Source: an uncultured Oscillospiraceae bacterium | Lineage (GTDB): Bacteria > Bacillota > Clostridia > Oscillospirales > Oscillospiraceae | Direction: 5' to 3' | NCBI GenBank assembly: GCA_910587395.1 | Contig: CAJULJ010000012.1 | Span: 1-60,568, forward strand | Length of the DNA: 60,568 nucleotides | Part shown: positions 8,191 through 16,646 of the stretch, piece after piece | Numbering within the stretch: position 1 is the first letter of the stretch | Layout of the letters: each line of letters starts with the position of its first letter | Made by a program: the position numbers and the translations under genes | Notes under the pieces: generated by a model | Seen by the model: the letters and a program-made list of their open reading frames with translations, nothing else | The model's database searches: none | What the model was told of the DNA's origin: nothing

Positions 8191-9260
8191 GAGAGCACCT
8201 CCTCGGTGTCCTTCCGATAGAGGCTGACCTGCTTGGGATTGAAGCTGATATGTACCTCCTCGCCGTCTGGTTTCGTGGAGTCCACGTCCTTGGTGTACTC
8301 GTTCAGCTCCAGGACCTGCCCGGTGGACAGCTCCACCTCATACTGGATGAAGTCGCCCAGGAACACGGACATGTTCACCTTGGCGGGGATGCCCGTTTCA
8401 CTGAAAAACAGCTGCTCAGGCCGGGCGGAGAGGATCACATCCCCGCTGTAGGGTGCGCGCAGGGGCATTTGGAAGCTGTGGCCGTCATGGAGCTTGACGG
8501 TGGCGGCGCTGGGGTCCTGGCCGTCCACGGCGCAGTCGATGAAGTTGGACACGCCGATGAAGTTGGCCACGAAGGGATTGGCGGGCTTGCGGTAGATCTC
8601 CTCCGGCTTGCCGATCTGCATGATGTTGCCTTCCTTCATAACGGCGATGCGGTCGGAGATGGCAAGGGCCTCCTCCTGGTCGTGGGTGACGTAGACGGTG
8701 GTGATGCCCAGGCGGCGCTGGAGCTTCTTGATGGTGGTGCGCATCTGGACCCGCAGCTTGGCGTCCAGGTTGGACAGGGGCTCGTCCATCAGCAGCACGC
8801 CCGGCTCGATGACGAAGGCGCGGGCCAGGGCCACCCGCTGCTGCTGGCCGCCCGACAGCTCGTTGGGCTGTCGGGCCTTGAGCTGGTCTATCTGCACCAT
8901 TTTCAAAGCCTCGTCCACCCGGGGGGTGATCTCTGTTTTGGGCACCTTTCTGGCCTTCAAGCCGTAGGCCACGTTGTCCGCCACATTCAGGTGCGGGAAA
9001 ATGGCGTAGTTCTGGAACACCATGCCGATGTCCCGCTTATGGGCGGGCAGGCTGTTGATGACCTGCTCGTCAAAGCAGATCTCGCCCCCGTCCACGGTGT
9101 TGAAGCCCGCGATCATGCGCAGCAGGGTGGTTTTTCCGCAGCCGGAGGGACCCAGGAGGGTGAAGAACTCGCCCTGCTCGATGTTCAGGCTGATGCCGTT
9201 GACGGCGGTGAAATCACCATATTTCTTGACGGCGTTTTTGATGATGACGGCATGACTCAT
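8184..9260 (-). CDS. ABC transporter ATP-binding protein (PotA/FbpC type)
   Basis: 358-aa ATPase: Walker A GPSGCGKTT (about 38-46), Q-loop VFQNYAIFP, signature LSGGQQQRVALARA, Walker B VLLMDEPLSNLD, switch His in VTHDQEEA, and a C-terminal TOBE-like domain (about 280-350) as in the FbpC, PotA and PhnT families. It energises the fused permease encoded next (7-base overlap). The ATG at 9260 is preceded by a GGAGGAG ribosome site. It lies about 95 bases downstream of the binding-protein gene, with a strong hairpin between them. Confidence 0.93.
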   Translation of the reverse strand: MSHAVIIKNAVKKYGDFTAVNGISLNIEQGEFFTLLGPSGCGKTTLLRMIAGFNTVDGGEICFDEQVINSLPAHKRDIGMVFQNYAIFPHLNVADNVAYGLKARKVPKTEITPRVDEALKMVQIDQLKARQPNELSGGQQQRVALARAFVIEPGVLLMDEPLSNLDAKLRVQMRTTIKKLQRRLGITTVYVTHDQEEALAISDRIAVMKEGNIMQIGKPEEIYRKPANPFVANFIGVSNFIDCAVDGQDPSAATVKLHDGHSFQMPLRAPYSGDVILSARPEQLFFSETGIPAKVNMSVFLGDFIQYEVELSTGQVLELNEYTKDVDSTKPDGEEVHISFNPKQVSLYRKDTEEVLSC

Positions 9261-9288
9261 AGGTCAGGCTCCTCCTCTCTAATCATTT

Positions 9289-9320
9289 GAGGGCGCCCCG
9301 AGGTCAGTCGGGGCGCCCTC
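9289..9320 (-). terminator. Intercistronic hairpin after the binding-protein gene
   Basis: 13-bp perfect GC-rich stem with a 6-nt loop between the solute-binding gene and the ATPase gene. It lacks a U-run on the minus strand, so it more likely stabilises the 3' end of the binding-protein message or gives partial termination, which would make more lipoprotein than transporter. Confidence 0.6.
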
Positions 9321-9354
9321 GTAAAGGAACGTTAAGGGTGTGTGAACGAGAGGC

Positions 9355-10467
9355 TCAGCCCACCAGGGTGTCCTGCCACTTCTCCACGATGTCGGCCTTG
9401 TTGTTGGCGGCGTAGTCGAAGTTATAGGTCATGATCTCGAACTCGTTCAGCTGCAGCAGGCCCTCGGGGGTGATGTCGCTGCGGATGGGGCGGCGGCCGT
9501 AGTCCTTGTTCTGGGCGGACTGGCACTCGGCGGACAGCACGTATTCCACGAACAGCTCAGCCAGCTCCTGGTTGGGGCAGTTCTTCACGATGGCCACGCC
9601 GTCAGGCACGGCGGAGGTGCCGTCGGTGGGGTAGACGATCTTCAGGTGGCCGGCGTCGCTGGTGTCATACTGCACGGCGGCCTTCTCCAGGGTGATGCCG
9701 ATGGGGTACTCGCCGGAGTCCACGTTCTTGTGAGCGCCGGAGGAGCCGGACTGGATGACCAGATTCTTGATCATGCTCTGAACCAGCTCCCAGCCGCCGG
9801 CGTAGTCGTCGGACTCCTCACCGTAGATCATCAGCATGGTGCACAGCTGGGTGAAGGCGGAGCCGGAGGAGGCGGGGTCGGCGAAGGCGATCTTGCCCGC
9901 CCACTTGGGATCGGCCAGATCCTTCCAGGTCTGGGGGATCTCATCCTCGGCCACCAGGTCGGTGTTCACCAGGAAGACCATGGGCAGGGGGGACTCGCCG
10001 ATCCACAGGTAGTCGGGATCATACAGGGAGGAGTCCAGCAGGTCGATGCAGGAGGGCTTATAGGCCTGGAAATAGTCCTTGTAAGCGGCCAGGGAGTCGG
10101 CGCCGCCGCCCCAGAGCACGTCGGCCATGGGGGACTCGGACTCGGCGGCGATACGGTTGAGCAGGTTGCCGGTGCCGTCGGCCACCACCTCCACCTTCAC
10201 GTTGGGATAGGCCTTCTCAAACATGGCCACGCCCGCGTTCAGGGGGTCGCTGTCGTGGGGGGAGTAGACGGTCAGGGAGCCGGCGTAGTCCTCGGGGGCC
10301 TTCTCGCCGGAGCCGCTGTTGTCGGTCTCCACGGGTTCGCTGGGGGCGGTGCTGGGCTCCTGGGAGGGGGCGGTGCTTGCAGTGCCATCACCGCTGCCGC
10401 AGGCCATCAGGCTGAACGCCATCACACAGGCCAGTAGCAGAGCGACCCATTTTTTCATCTTTTTCAT
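9355..10467 (-). CDS. ABC transporter substrate-binding lipoprotein
   Basis: 370-aa extracellular solute-binding protein. A lipoprotein signal peptide ends in lipobox LMAC with lipidated Cys23, followed by a Ser/Thr/Glu/Pro linker (24-55) and a type-2 periplasmic-binding fold resembling the FutA/FbpA iron and PhnS aminoethylphosphonate proteins (LTVYSPHDSD, VLWGGGADS, DPKWAGKIAFADPASSGSA). It is the first gene of the importer operon behind a consensus promoter. It captures the ligand at the cell surface for the downstream permease and ATPase. Iron versus phosphonate cannot be decided by eye. Confidence 0.92.
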   Translation of the reverse strand: MKKMKKWVALLLACVMAFSLMACGSGDGTASTAPSQEPSTAPSEPVETDNSGSGEKAPEDYAGSLTVYSPHDSDPLNAGVAMFEKAYPNVKVEVVADGTGNLLNRIAAESESPMADVLWGGGADSLAAYKDYFQAYKPSCIDLLDSSLYDPDYLWIGESPLPMVFLVNTDLVAEDEIPQTWKDLADPKWAGKIAFADPASSGSAFTQLCTMLMIYGEESDDYAGGWELVQSMIKNLVIQSGSSGAHKNVDSGEYPIGITLEKAAVQYDTSDAGHLKIVYPTDGTSAVPDGVAIVKNCPNQELAELFVEYVLSAECQSAQNKDYGRRPIRSDITPEGLLQLNEFEIMTYNFDYAANNKADIVEKWQDTLVG

Positions 10468-10520
10468 TGATTTGGTTCCTCCATTTCCTTATGTCAGCAG
10501 CCGGTGCCGCTGCTTCTCAT

Positions 10521-10549
10521 AGTGTACGCTTCCTGGGGCGTTTTGTCAA
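10521..10549 (-). promoter_or_regulatory. SigA promoter of the ABC importer operon
   Basis: Minus strand TTGACA (10544-10549), 17-bp spacer, TACACT (10521-10526). A nearby TTTTGTCAAA (minus strand, about 10566-10575) also fits a Spo0A box but may be chance. Confidence 0.7.
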
Positions 10550-10663
10550 GAAAAATCTGTTCGATTTGACAAAAACTCGGAAGAAGAGAGCACCTAAATC
10601 ATTGAAAATGCTGACATTCTGGCGGAGTGACTGCTTTTGCGGGATATTTTGGACGAGGTTGTT

Positions 10664-11446
10664 CTATGTTCCGCCGGGGCACTGCCGCCCGGTGTGGTCG
10701 ATGGTGTAATCCTGGCCGCAGGTCCCCGGCAGGATGAGCTGGGAGATGGGGACGAAGGTATAGCCCTGCTGCAAGAGAGCCTCGATGATGCCGGGGAGAG
10801 CCTCGGGAGTGTGGAGGGCGGCGTTGTGGAAGAGCACGATGGAGCCGGGCTGCACCTTGGAGGTCACCCGTTTGGTGATGTCGGCGGCGGACAGGTCTTT
10901 CCAATCGAGGCTGTCCACGTCCCATTGAATCGGCTCAATGCCCATAGACCGTACGGCGTTGATGACGTGGTCGTCATATTCCCCGTAGGGGCAGCGGAAC
11001 AGGGTGGGCTGGGTGCCCGTCACTGCGGCAATTTTCTCCCCGCATGCGGTGAGGTCGTCGATGATCTCCTGGCTGGACAGGCTGTTGAAATGGGCGTGGG
11101 TGTTGGAGTGGCTCATCACCTCGTGGTCCGCGTCGGACAGGGCCTTCACCGACTCCGGGTATTTGTCCACCCACTCCCCCACCACAAAAAAGGTGGCCTT
11201 CACATTGTACTTGCCCAGAATGTCGATGAGCTGCTGGGTGTCCTCGTTGCCCCAGGCGGCGTCAAAGCTGATGGACAGCACCTTGTAGTCCTTCTGTACG
11301 CAGTAGATGGGCAGCTGCCGGGTGGAGGCCGACGCCCCCACCACCGCCGGATGGTTCACCACCCAGAACATCATGACGGCGGCCAGGGCGCAGGCTCCGG
11401 CGGCAATAAGCTTTCGGCGCAGGTAAATAATTTTGGTTCCATTCAT
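10664..11446 (-). CDS. PdaB-like polysaccharide deacetylase
   Basis: 260-aa secreted or membrane-anchored NodB-homology protein. An N-terminal hydrophobic anchor (about 12-30) precedes the deacetylase domain (about 50-245): SISFDAAWG (motif 1, where many NodB proteins have FDDG), HEVMSHSNTHAH (metal-binding His pair), FRCPYGEYD (motif 3) and IVLFHN (motif 5). The FDAAWG form is typical of the sporulation protein PdaB branch, which fits the sporulation genes elsewhere in the window. The ATG at 11446 is chosen because GGAGGGG lies 6 bases upstream; a longer TTG start at 11461 would contain that site. It probably deacetylates peptidoglycan or another amino-sugar polymer. Confidence 0.87.
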   Translation of the reverse strand: MNGTKIIYLRRKLIAAGACALAAVMMFWVVNHPAVVGASASTRQLPIYCVQKDYKVLSISFDAAWGNEDTQQLIDILGKYNVKATFFVVGEWVDKYPESVKALSDADHEVMSHSNTHAHFNSLSSQEIIDDLTACGEKIAAVTGTQPTLFRCPYGEYDDHVINAVRSMGIEPIQWDVDSLDWKDLSAADITKRVTSKVQPGSIVLFHNAALHTPEALPGIIEALLQQGYTFVPISQLILPGTCGQDYTIDHTGRQCPGGT

Positions 11447-11506
11447 AATTGACCCCTCCAAAGCTGGATTTGTACCACTTTATGCCGGGAGGGAGATTTT
11501 CATGTT

Positions 11507-11536
11507 AAAAGGCCGCCCCGGTCGGGACGGCCTTTT
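11507..11536. terminator. Terminator of the CobW operon
   Basis: AAAAGGCCG stem continuing through CCCG/CGGG with one mismatch (11507-11536), flanked by A and T runs on both sides, just after the stop of the 310-aa GTPase. It is symmetrical and can work on either strand. Confidence 0.8.
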
Positions 11537-11543
11537 CCGAATT

Positions 11544-12476
11544 TTAGAATGTGAGCACTTCCTGCTTTGGCTTCTCGGCGGAACTGACCGCGGCGACATG
11601 GAGCATGGGGCCGTCCTCTCCCTCATATGCCTTGTGGGGCGCGATGTGCACCACGCCGGACACGTCGGCCCAGGAGCGGTTTTCGAACGCGTCGAACCCG
11701 TCCCCCACGGCGACCAGGCCCAGGAAGGTGATGTCGTTCTCACAGCAGGTCATGGCGAACCGGCCCAGGATCACGTTGCCCGGGTACTGGGGCAGGTGGC
11801 ACACCACGGTCCTGGCCCGGATGGCCTTGCCTTCATATCGCTCGGGGTGCTCCATCACGTCCACGTACCAGATGCCGAAGTCGTCGTCGGGAATGTCGAT
11901 GATGTCCTGGTCCAGGTCGAAGGGGCACACGCTGTCGTCGGCATAGTCCTCGCTGGTGCCGTCGCTGTACTCCAGGTAGATGCTGGCCCGGCGGTTCACC
12001 ATCTTCAGGTTCCGCTGGCGCAGAGAGTCCCGCAAGGCTTCGGTGCAGCGGTTGAATACGATGAGGTCCGCGTTGGTCAGCTTTTCCATCATCATCTGGC
12101 CCAGATTTTTGGCGTAGGTGTCGAAGGTGGCCGACTCCACCATGGTCATGATTTGGTAGAGCACCCAGTTGGCGGGCAGCGCCTCCTGGTACAGCCTTGC
12201 CAGGGACCACATGCCGTTGAACTCAATCAGAATCTGCTTGGGACGGTGCTTTTTCTCCAGCTGCTTTAAAAAGGCGGGGTTAAGGCTGGTCTCCTCCTCC
12301 ACGTTCACTACGGTGACATTTTTCAATACCTTGGCGTCATACTCCTCCTCCCCCTGCTCACAGCAGAGGAGCAGGGTGCGATCCCGCAGGGCGAAGCCGT
12401 CCCGGAGGATGCCGTTGATGAAGGTGGTTTTGCCGCCCTCCAGGAAGCCGGTGAACAAATATACTGGGATGTCCAT
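11544..12476 (-). CDS. G3E-family (CobW-like) GTPase lacking the CxCC motif
   Basis: 310-aa P-loop GTPase of the G3E (CobW/UreG/HypB) class: Walker A GFLEGGKTTF (about 10-19), ILIEFNGMW where metallochaperones usually have the Walker B IEPSG, and NRC as a degenerate NKxD guanine-recognition motif (LIVFNRCTEA). The GCxCC metal motif of COG0523 proteins is absent, and a non-CobW C-terminal region (about 200-310) follows. It is the second gene of an operon with a histidine-rich CobW GTPase 15 bases upstream, so the two may act together in metal (zinc or cobalt) delivery. Function is inferred from context. Confidence 0.8.
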   Translation of the reverse strand: MDIPVYLFTGFLEGGKTTFINGILRDGFALRDRTLLLCCEQGEEEYDAKVLKNVTVVNVEEETSLNPAFLKQLEKKHRPKQILIEFNGMWSLARLYQEALPANWVLYQIMTMVESATFDTYAKNLGQMMMEKLTNADLIVFNRCTEALRDSLRQRNLKMVNRRASIYLEYSDGTSEDYADDSVCPFDLDQDIIDIPDDDFGIWYVDVMEHPERYEGKAIRARTVVCHLPQYPGNVILGRFAMTCCENDITFLGLVAVGDGFDAFENRSWADVSGVVHIAPHKAYEGEDGPMLHVAAVSSAEKPKQEVLTF

Positions 12477-12491
12477 GCTGGCGCCGCCCCT

Positions 12492-13709
12492 TTACAGGCC
12501 GAACAGGGCGGCCAGCCTGTCCTCTTTCAGCTCGGCGCCGATGACGCACAGACGGCCGGTATAGTCCGCCGGGCCAGTGCGCACCTCGTGCTCCTCGGGC
12601 ACGTAGTCGAAGTGGAGCCAAGCACCGTCCCCAGCCGGGACGATGCCCTTGGCCCGGAGAATCGCGCCGTACTCACCCAAGTCCAGCTCGGTCAGGATGC
12701 GCTCCAGCTCCTCCTTGGCGAAGGGCTTGACGGTCTCCCTGCCCCAGCTGGTGAACACCTCGTCGGCGTGATGGTGGCCGTGATGGTCGTGATCGTGGCA
12801 GCCGCAGGAGCGCTCCTCGCCGTGGTCATGGTGATGGTGGTGCGCGTGCTCCTCGTGGCCGTGGTGATGATGGCAGTGCTCACCGTCGTGGTCGTGATGG
12901 CGCTCCCCGTGGCAGCACTCGTGGTCGTGCTCCCCGTGGTCATGGCGGCAGTGGCCGTGCTCATGCTCCTCGCCGTCGTGACAGCAATGACCGTGGTGGT
13001 GATGCCCCTGCTCCTCCTCATCGTGGTCGTGATGATGGTGGTGATGGGCGTGGGCGGCCTCCTCAGCCTCGTGCCCGGCGCGGATGCGCTGGAGCAGTTC
13101 CTCCTCCAGGGAGGTCTTTTCGATGGCGGACAGGATGGTTTTGCCGTCCAGCTGGTCCCAGGGGGTGGTGAGGATGGCTGCGGTGGGATTCTTGTCCCGC
13201 AGCAGTTCCACCGCCGCCTCCAGCTTCTCCTGGGTCATGTTCTGGGTGCGGGAGAGCAGGATGGTGCCCGCGCTCTCCACCTGGTTGTTGTAGAACTCGC
13301 CGAAGTTCTTCATATACATCCTCACCTTGGAGGCGTCCGCCACGGTGACGAAGCTGTTCAGCTTCAGCGAGGGGTCGTCCTTGGCGGCGTTTTCCACGGC
13401 GGCAACCACGTCGGACAGCTTGCCCACGCCGGAGGGCTCGATGAGGATGCGGTCGGGGTGGAACTGCTCCTCCACCTCGTGCAGTGCCTTGCCGAAGTCG
13501 CCCACCAGCGAGCAGCAGATGCAGCCGGAGGACATCTCGGAGATCTCAACGCCGGCGTCCTTCAAAAAGCCGCCGTCCACGCTGATTTCGCCGAACTCGT
13601 TTTCAATCAGCACCAGCTTTTCGCCCTGGTAGGCCTCCGCCAGCAGCTTTTTGATGAGTGTGGTCTTGCCCGCCCCCAGAAAGCCGGATACGATATCGAT
13701 TTTTGCCAT
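12492..13709 (-). CDS. CobW/COG0523 metallochaperone GTPase with long His/Cys-rich tract
   Basis: 405-aa G3E GTPase: Walker A GFLGAGKTT (9-17), metal motif CICC (63-66), ILIEPSGVGKLSD (88-100) and a CobW C-terminal domain (about 325-405). Between them residues 213-314 carry about 46 histidines and 8 cysteines mixed with Asp and Glu, an unusually long metal-storage insertion. Known relatives (ZigA, YciC, NhaA-type) insert Zn, Co or Ni under metal limitation. First gene of a two-gene operon, behind a consensus promoter. No Zur or Fur box was recognised. The low-complexity tract is in frame, with no sign of frameshift. Confidence 0.9.
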   Translation of the reverse strand: MAKIDIVSGFLGAGKTTLIKKLLAEAYQGEKLVLIENEFGEISVDGGFLKDAGVEISEMSSGCICCSLVGDFGKALHEVEEQFHPDRILIEPSGVGKLSDVVAAVENAAKDDPSLKLNSFVTVADASKVRMYMKNFGEFYNNQVESAGTILLSRTQNMTQEKLEAAVELLRDKNPTAAILTTPWDQLDGKTILSAIEKTSLEEELLQRIRAGHEAEEAAHAHHHHHHDHDEEEQGHHHHGHCCHDGEEHEHGHCRHDHGEHDHECCHGERHHDHDGEHCHHHHGHEEHAHHHHHDHGEERSCGCHDHDHHGHHHADEVFTSWGRETVKPFAKEELERILTELDLGEYGAILRAKGIVPAGDGAWLHFDYVPEEHEVRTGPADYTGRLCVIGAELKEDRLAALFGL

Positions 13710-13744
13710 AGGGAAATCATTTCCTTTACTTCAAATTTCCTACT

Positions 13745-13773
13745 ATTTTACTGCGATATGGTGGGAAAGTCAA
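13745..13773 (-). promoter_or_regulatory. SigA promoter of the CobW GTPase operon
   Basis: Minus strand TTGACT (13768-13773), 17-bp spacer, TAAAAT (13745-13750), about 36 bases before the start codon. Confidence 0.7.
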
Positions 13774-13787
13774 GGGATGAAAATGAC

Positions 13788-13818
13788 AAAACTCCTCTCA
13801 AATGAGGGGAGTTTTGAA
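13788..13818 (-). terminator. Terminator after the TVP38-like gene
   Basis: 12-bp stem (13788-13799 with 13804-13815) with flanking T and A runs, just downstream of the TVP38-like gene and upstream of the CobW promoter. Confidence 0.75.
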
Positions 13819-13834
13819 CATTTGAACGGTTATT

Positions 13835-14515
13835 TCAACGTTTCAGCCGTTGGATGACGGCGTCCTCCAGCCTGTCGCCGTACTTCATCGCCAGCAGGAA
13901 CAGCCCCAGCCCCGCAATGCCCAGAAGCGCCATGCCCCACAGGGGGATGGACATGGTGGCGCTGCCCACCATGCAGGCCACCAGCAGGCCCCAGGGCCGG
14001 GCCAGCAGCACCAGCAGGAAAAACCGCTGGAAGGAGATGTCCGTCAGCCCCGCCAGGATGCACAGCAGGTCGTCGGGGAAGAAGGGGAACAGGAAGGCCA
14101 GGGCCAGGAACACGTCCCGCTTGCGGCGGATCAGGTCCAGGTATTTTTCGGACAGCTTTTCGCTGACGAACCGGCTGGCAAAGCCCTGCCCCAGCGCCCG
14201 GGCCAGGGCAAACACCAGGGCGGAGCCCGCCGCCACCGCCCCCCAGGTCAGCAGGAAGGAGGGCCACAGCCCGAACAGGTATGCCCCCGCGGCGGCGGTG
14301 ATGTTGCTTGGGATGGGGGCCACAATGACGGACACCAGCTGCACGCCGAAATAGGCCAGATGGGACCAGGGGGCGCAGCGGGCGATATACGCCCCCATCT
14401 GTTCCGGGGAGCCCGCGGCCTCAAAGAAGCCGGTGGCGTACAGCGCCCACACGCAGCCGCCCAGAATGGCGGCGGTGAGCGCCCACAGCATGATTTTTCC
14501 GCGTTTGCTTTCCAT
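13835..14515 (-). CDS. TVP38/TMEM64 (SNARE-associated/VTT domain) membrane protein
   Basis: 226-aa integral membrane protein with about 5-6 transmembrane or re-entrant segments. The VTT-domain signature is visible: VAPIPSNITAAAGAYLFG, then WGAVAAGSALVFALARALG, and FLFPFFPDDLLCILAGLTDISF. The family (DedA/TVP38) includes lipid scramblases and transporters such as undecaprenyl-phosphate flippases. The start at 14515 is chosen for its AAAGGAAAC ribosome site; an upstream in-frame ATG at 14605 would put the promoter inside the gene. Monocistronic between a promoter and a terminator. Confidence 0.88.
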   Translation of the reverse strand: MESKRGKIMLWALTAAILGGCVWALYATGFFEAAGSPEQMGAYIARCAPWSHLAYFGVQLVSVIVAPIPSNITAAAGAYLFGLWPSFLLTWGAVAAGSALVFALARALGQGFASRFVSEKLSEKYLDLIRRKRDVFLALAFLFPFFPDDLLCILAGLTDISFQRFFLLVLLARPWGLLVACMVGSATMSIPLWGMALLGIAGLGLFLLAMKYGDRLEDAVIQRLKR

Positions 14516-14870
14516 AGGATGTTTCCTTTCTTTGCCGGACTTGGAATCTGCTTCTGCTTTCATTATAGCGGAGCCGAAAAAAATCGCAACAAAGGTTTTC
14601 TTCAAAAATCATGAAGATTTGTTTAGGACGAAAGGTTCCGCGGCCTCTGCCCGTTTCACAAAAGAGCGTTGAATTGGAGGACCGTCTATGGTAAACTGCA
14701 AGTAAATCCATCCGGACGGGAGGTTTGTGGGTTGAGACGAATTAAATGCTCGGTGCAGTTCCAAAACTGACGGCAGGCTGTACCGAGGCGGATGATTGCA
14801 ACGATATGAATGCTGTCGGGAGCTGCACCCGCCATAAGCGCTGTTTTATATAAGGAAAGGGAGCAGTTTT
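14516..14870. other. Divergent intergenic region with two promoters and a hairpin leader
   Basis: Gene-free. Minus-strand promoter TTGCGA-16-TATAAT (14562-14589) serves the TVP38-like gene. Plus-strand promoter TTGAAT-17-TAAACT (14669-14697) faces the methyltransferase and gives a leader of about 165 nt. That leader contains an imperfect stem, CTCGGTGCAG pairing with CTGTACCGAG (roughly 14750-14788), of unknown role. No ORF is convincing here. Confidence 0.55.
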
Positions 14871-15629
14871 ATGAATCAAGAGCATTTGAGAGACATTTGG
14901 AAGCGGGAGGAACAGGCGGCGCACATTCACGGCTGGGACTTTTCCCATATCCATGGGAGATACGAGGAGGAAGCCGACCTGCCATGGAATTATGGAGCGC
15001 TGGTCAGAAGCCGCCTGAGCAGCGGGCTGGAGATCATGGATTACGACACCGGAGGCGGAGAATTCCTGCTGTCCTTAAACCACCCGTATGACAAAACCTC
15101 CGCCACGGAAGGGTATCCGCCCAATGTCAGGCTGTGCGCGGAAACGCTGACGCCTCTGGGGATCACCTTCAAGGAATGCGGCGATCCGTCCAGCATCCCA
15201 TTTGAGAGCGAAGCGTTCGATCTGATTCTCAACCGGCACGGCAGCTTTGACGCGGCGGAACTCTTCCGGCTGCTGCGTCCCAACGGCACATTTATAACCG
15301 AGCAGGTCGGGGCGAACAACGACAGGGATCTGGTGGAGCTGGTGCTGCCCGGAACAGACCGGCCGTTCCCCCATTTAACCCTTGAGAAGCAGCGCGGAGT
15401 CTTTGAAGTTGCCGGATTTCAAATCACACAGGCCGAGGAGGCTTACCGCCCGATCATATTTTATGACGTGGGGGCCTTTGTCTGGTTCGCCCGCGTCATT
15501 CAGTGGGAATTCCCCGGCTTCTCGGTGGACAAATGCTTCGAGCGGCTGCTGAACATGCAGAAAATGCTTGAACGGGACGGAAAAATTGAGGGAACCATCC
15601 ACCGGTACCTGATCGTTGCCCAAAAATAA
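14871..15629 (+). CDS. Class I SAM-dependent methyltransferase
   Basis: 252-aa methyltransferase-like protein. The SAM-binding glycine-rich loop is degenerate (EIMDYDTGGGEFLLSL, about 53-68); it is followed by DPSSIPFESEAFDLILNRH (motif II/post-II) and LFRLLRPNGTFITEQVG. The fold matches small-molecule methyltransferases of the UbiE/MerR-adjacent type often found singly in Clostridia. A GGAAAGGGAG site precedes the ATG. It has its own promoter and a long leader. The substrate is unknown. Its GC is somewhat lower than the neighbours, hinting at later acquisition. Confidence 0.8.
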   Translation: MNQEHLRDIWKREEQAAHIHGWDFSHIHGRYEEEADLPWNYGALVRSRLSSGLEIMDYDTGGGEFLLSLNHPYDKTSATEGYPPNVRLCAETLTPLGITFKECGDPSSIPFESEAFDLILNRHGSFDAAELFRLLRPNGTFITEQVGANNDRDLVELVLPGTDRPFPHLTLEKQRGVFEVAGFQITQAEEAYRPIIFYDVGAFVWFARVIQWEFPGFSVDKCFERLLNMQKMLERDGKIEGTIHRYLIVAQK

Positions 15630-15763
15630 CCCGGCTTGCAATCCAAGGCCCCCGGAGCGCCGCTTCGGGGGCGTTGGCAGTGTTTTCGGAGGACGGCTGC
15701 TCTGCTGTGCGGCGGGGCATTTTTTATTTCTGCCGATGGCTGGCGGCGCACGGTTCAAGGTGT

Positions 15764-15802
15764 GAAAAAAGGCCGTGACTTGGCAGTCACGGCCTTTTTA
15801 TT
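15764..15802. terminator. Bidirectional terminator
   Basis: 10-bp perfect stem GGCCGTGACT / AGTCACGGCC with A-run before and T-run after (15771-15794 core), between the methyltransferase (plus) and rpsR (minus). Upstream, 15650-15675 holds another GC-rich hairpin without a T-run. Confidence 0.9.
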
Positions 15803-15838
15803 CATTACCTTATGCCTGTTAATATATCCGACGGGCTC

Positions 15839-16081
15839 TTAGTCGGTAACATAGGGCAGCAGGGCCACATGACGGGCGCGCTTGATGGCGTCGGTCAGCT
15901 GGCGCTGGTGCATGGCGCAGGTGCCGGTGGTGCGGCGGGGCAGGATCTTGGAGCGCTCGGACAGATAGCGCTTGAGCTTCTGGGCGTCCTTGTAGTCGAT
16001 CTGTTCCACCTTATCCACGCAGAACGCGCACACCTTGCGGCGTTTGCGGTTGCCGCGGGGCTTCACATTATCCATAGCCAT
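15839..16081 (-). CDS. rpsR: 30S ribosomal protein S18
   Basis: 80-aa S18: RKRRKVCAFC, YKDAQKLKRYLSERSKILPRR and TGTCAMHQRQL are family hallmarks. The cysteine set (CAFC plus C in TGTC) suggests the zinc-binding form. It binds S6 on the small-subunit platform. The start at 16081 follows an AGGAGGT site; a second ATG lies at 16075. Last gene of rpsF-ssb-rpsR, ended by the terminator at 15764-15802. Confidence 0.97.
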   Translation of the reverse strand: MAMDNVKPRGNRKRRKVCAFCVDKVEQIDYKDAQKLKRYLSERSKILPRRTTGTCAMHQRQLTDAIKRARHVALLPYVTD

Positions 16082-16120
16082 ATTGGCAGACCTCCTTATG
16101 TTGAGATGGCCTTTCCTGTG

Positions 16121-16633
16121 TTAGAAAGGCAGGTCGCCGTCGTCGTCAGCCAGCTCCGCGAACTGGTCGCCGCCCGACGGGACGCCGTAGTCGGCGGGGG
16201 CGGAGGGAGCGCTGGGGCGTCCGCCATAGCTTCCGCCGCCGTAGCCGCCGCGGTCGCCATAGCCGTTGTTGCCGTAGCTGTTGTTGTAACTGCCGCCGCC
16301 GTCGCCGTCCCGGCGGGAATCGCCGAAATAGACGTTGTCGGCCACCACCTCGGCGGCGGTGCGGCGGTTGCCCTCCTTGTCGGTCCACTCCCGGATCTGG
16401 AGCCGGCCCTCCACAATGGCCATGCGGCCCTTGGAGAAATAACGGCTGACGAACTCGCCGGTGCCGCGCCAGGCCACCACGTCGATCCAGTCGGTGGTGC
16501 GCTCACCGGTGTTTTTGTCCTTGAAATCCCGGTCCACCGCCAGACGGAAGCTGGCGACGGGGGTGCCGGACTGGGTGTGGCGCAGCTCAGGATCACGGGC
16601 CAAGCGGCCCATGATGACGATATGATTGAGCAT
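16121..16633 (-). CDS. ssb: Single-stranded DNA-binding protein
   Basis: 170-aa SSB: N-terminal OB fold (1-110; MLNHIVIMGRLARDPELRHTQSG, WIDVVAWRG), a Gly/Tyr/Asn-rich linker (about 112-150) and the acidic protein-docking tip ending DGDLPF. It coats single-stranded DNA during replication and repair and recruits partners through the tip. Sits between rpsF and rpsR, the conserved bacterial order. Confidence 0.97.
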   Translation of the reverse strand: MLNHIVIMGRLARDPELRHTQSGTPVASFRLAVDRDFKDKNTGERTTDWIDVVAWRGTGEFVSRYFSKGRMAIVEGRLQIREWTDKEGNRRTAAEVVADNVYFGDSRRDGDGGGSYNNSYGNNGYGDRGGYGGGSYGGRPSAPSAPADYGVPSGGDQFAELADDDGDLPF

Positions 16634-16646
16634 GTTGTTCTTCCTC

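Noticed and set aside
10540..10580. Spo0A boxes upstream of the ABC importer operon
   Set aside because: The match overlaps the TTGACA -35 element and an A/T-rich stretch, so chance is likely.
12750..13060. Repeats or CRISPR-like array in the CAC/CAT-rich stretch
   Set aside because: It is the His-rich coding tract of the CobW GTPase; there are no equal spacers.
14700..14870. Riboswitch (SAM or SAH) before the methyltransferase
   Set aside because: One imperfect stem is visible, but none of the conserved cores of known SAM or SAH riboswitches was found.
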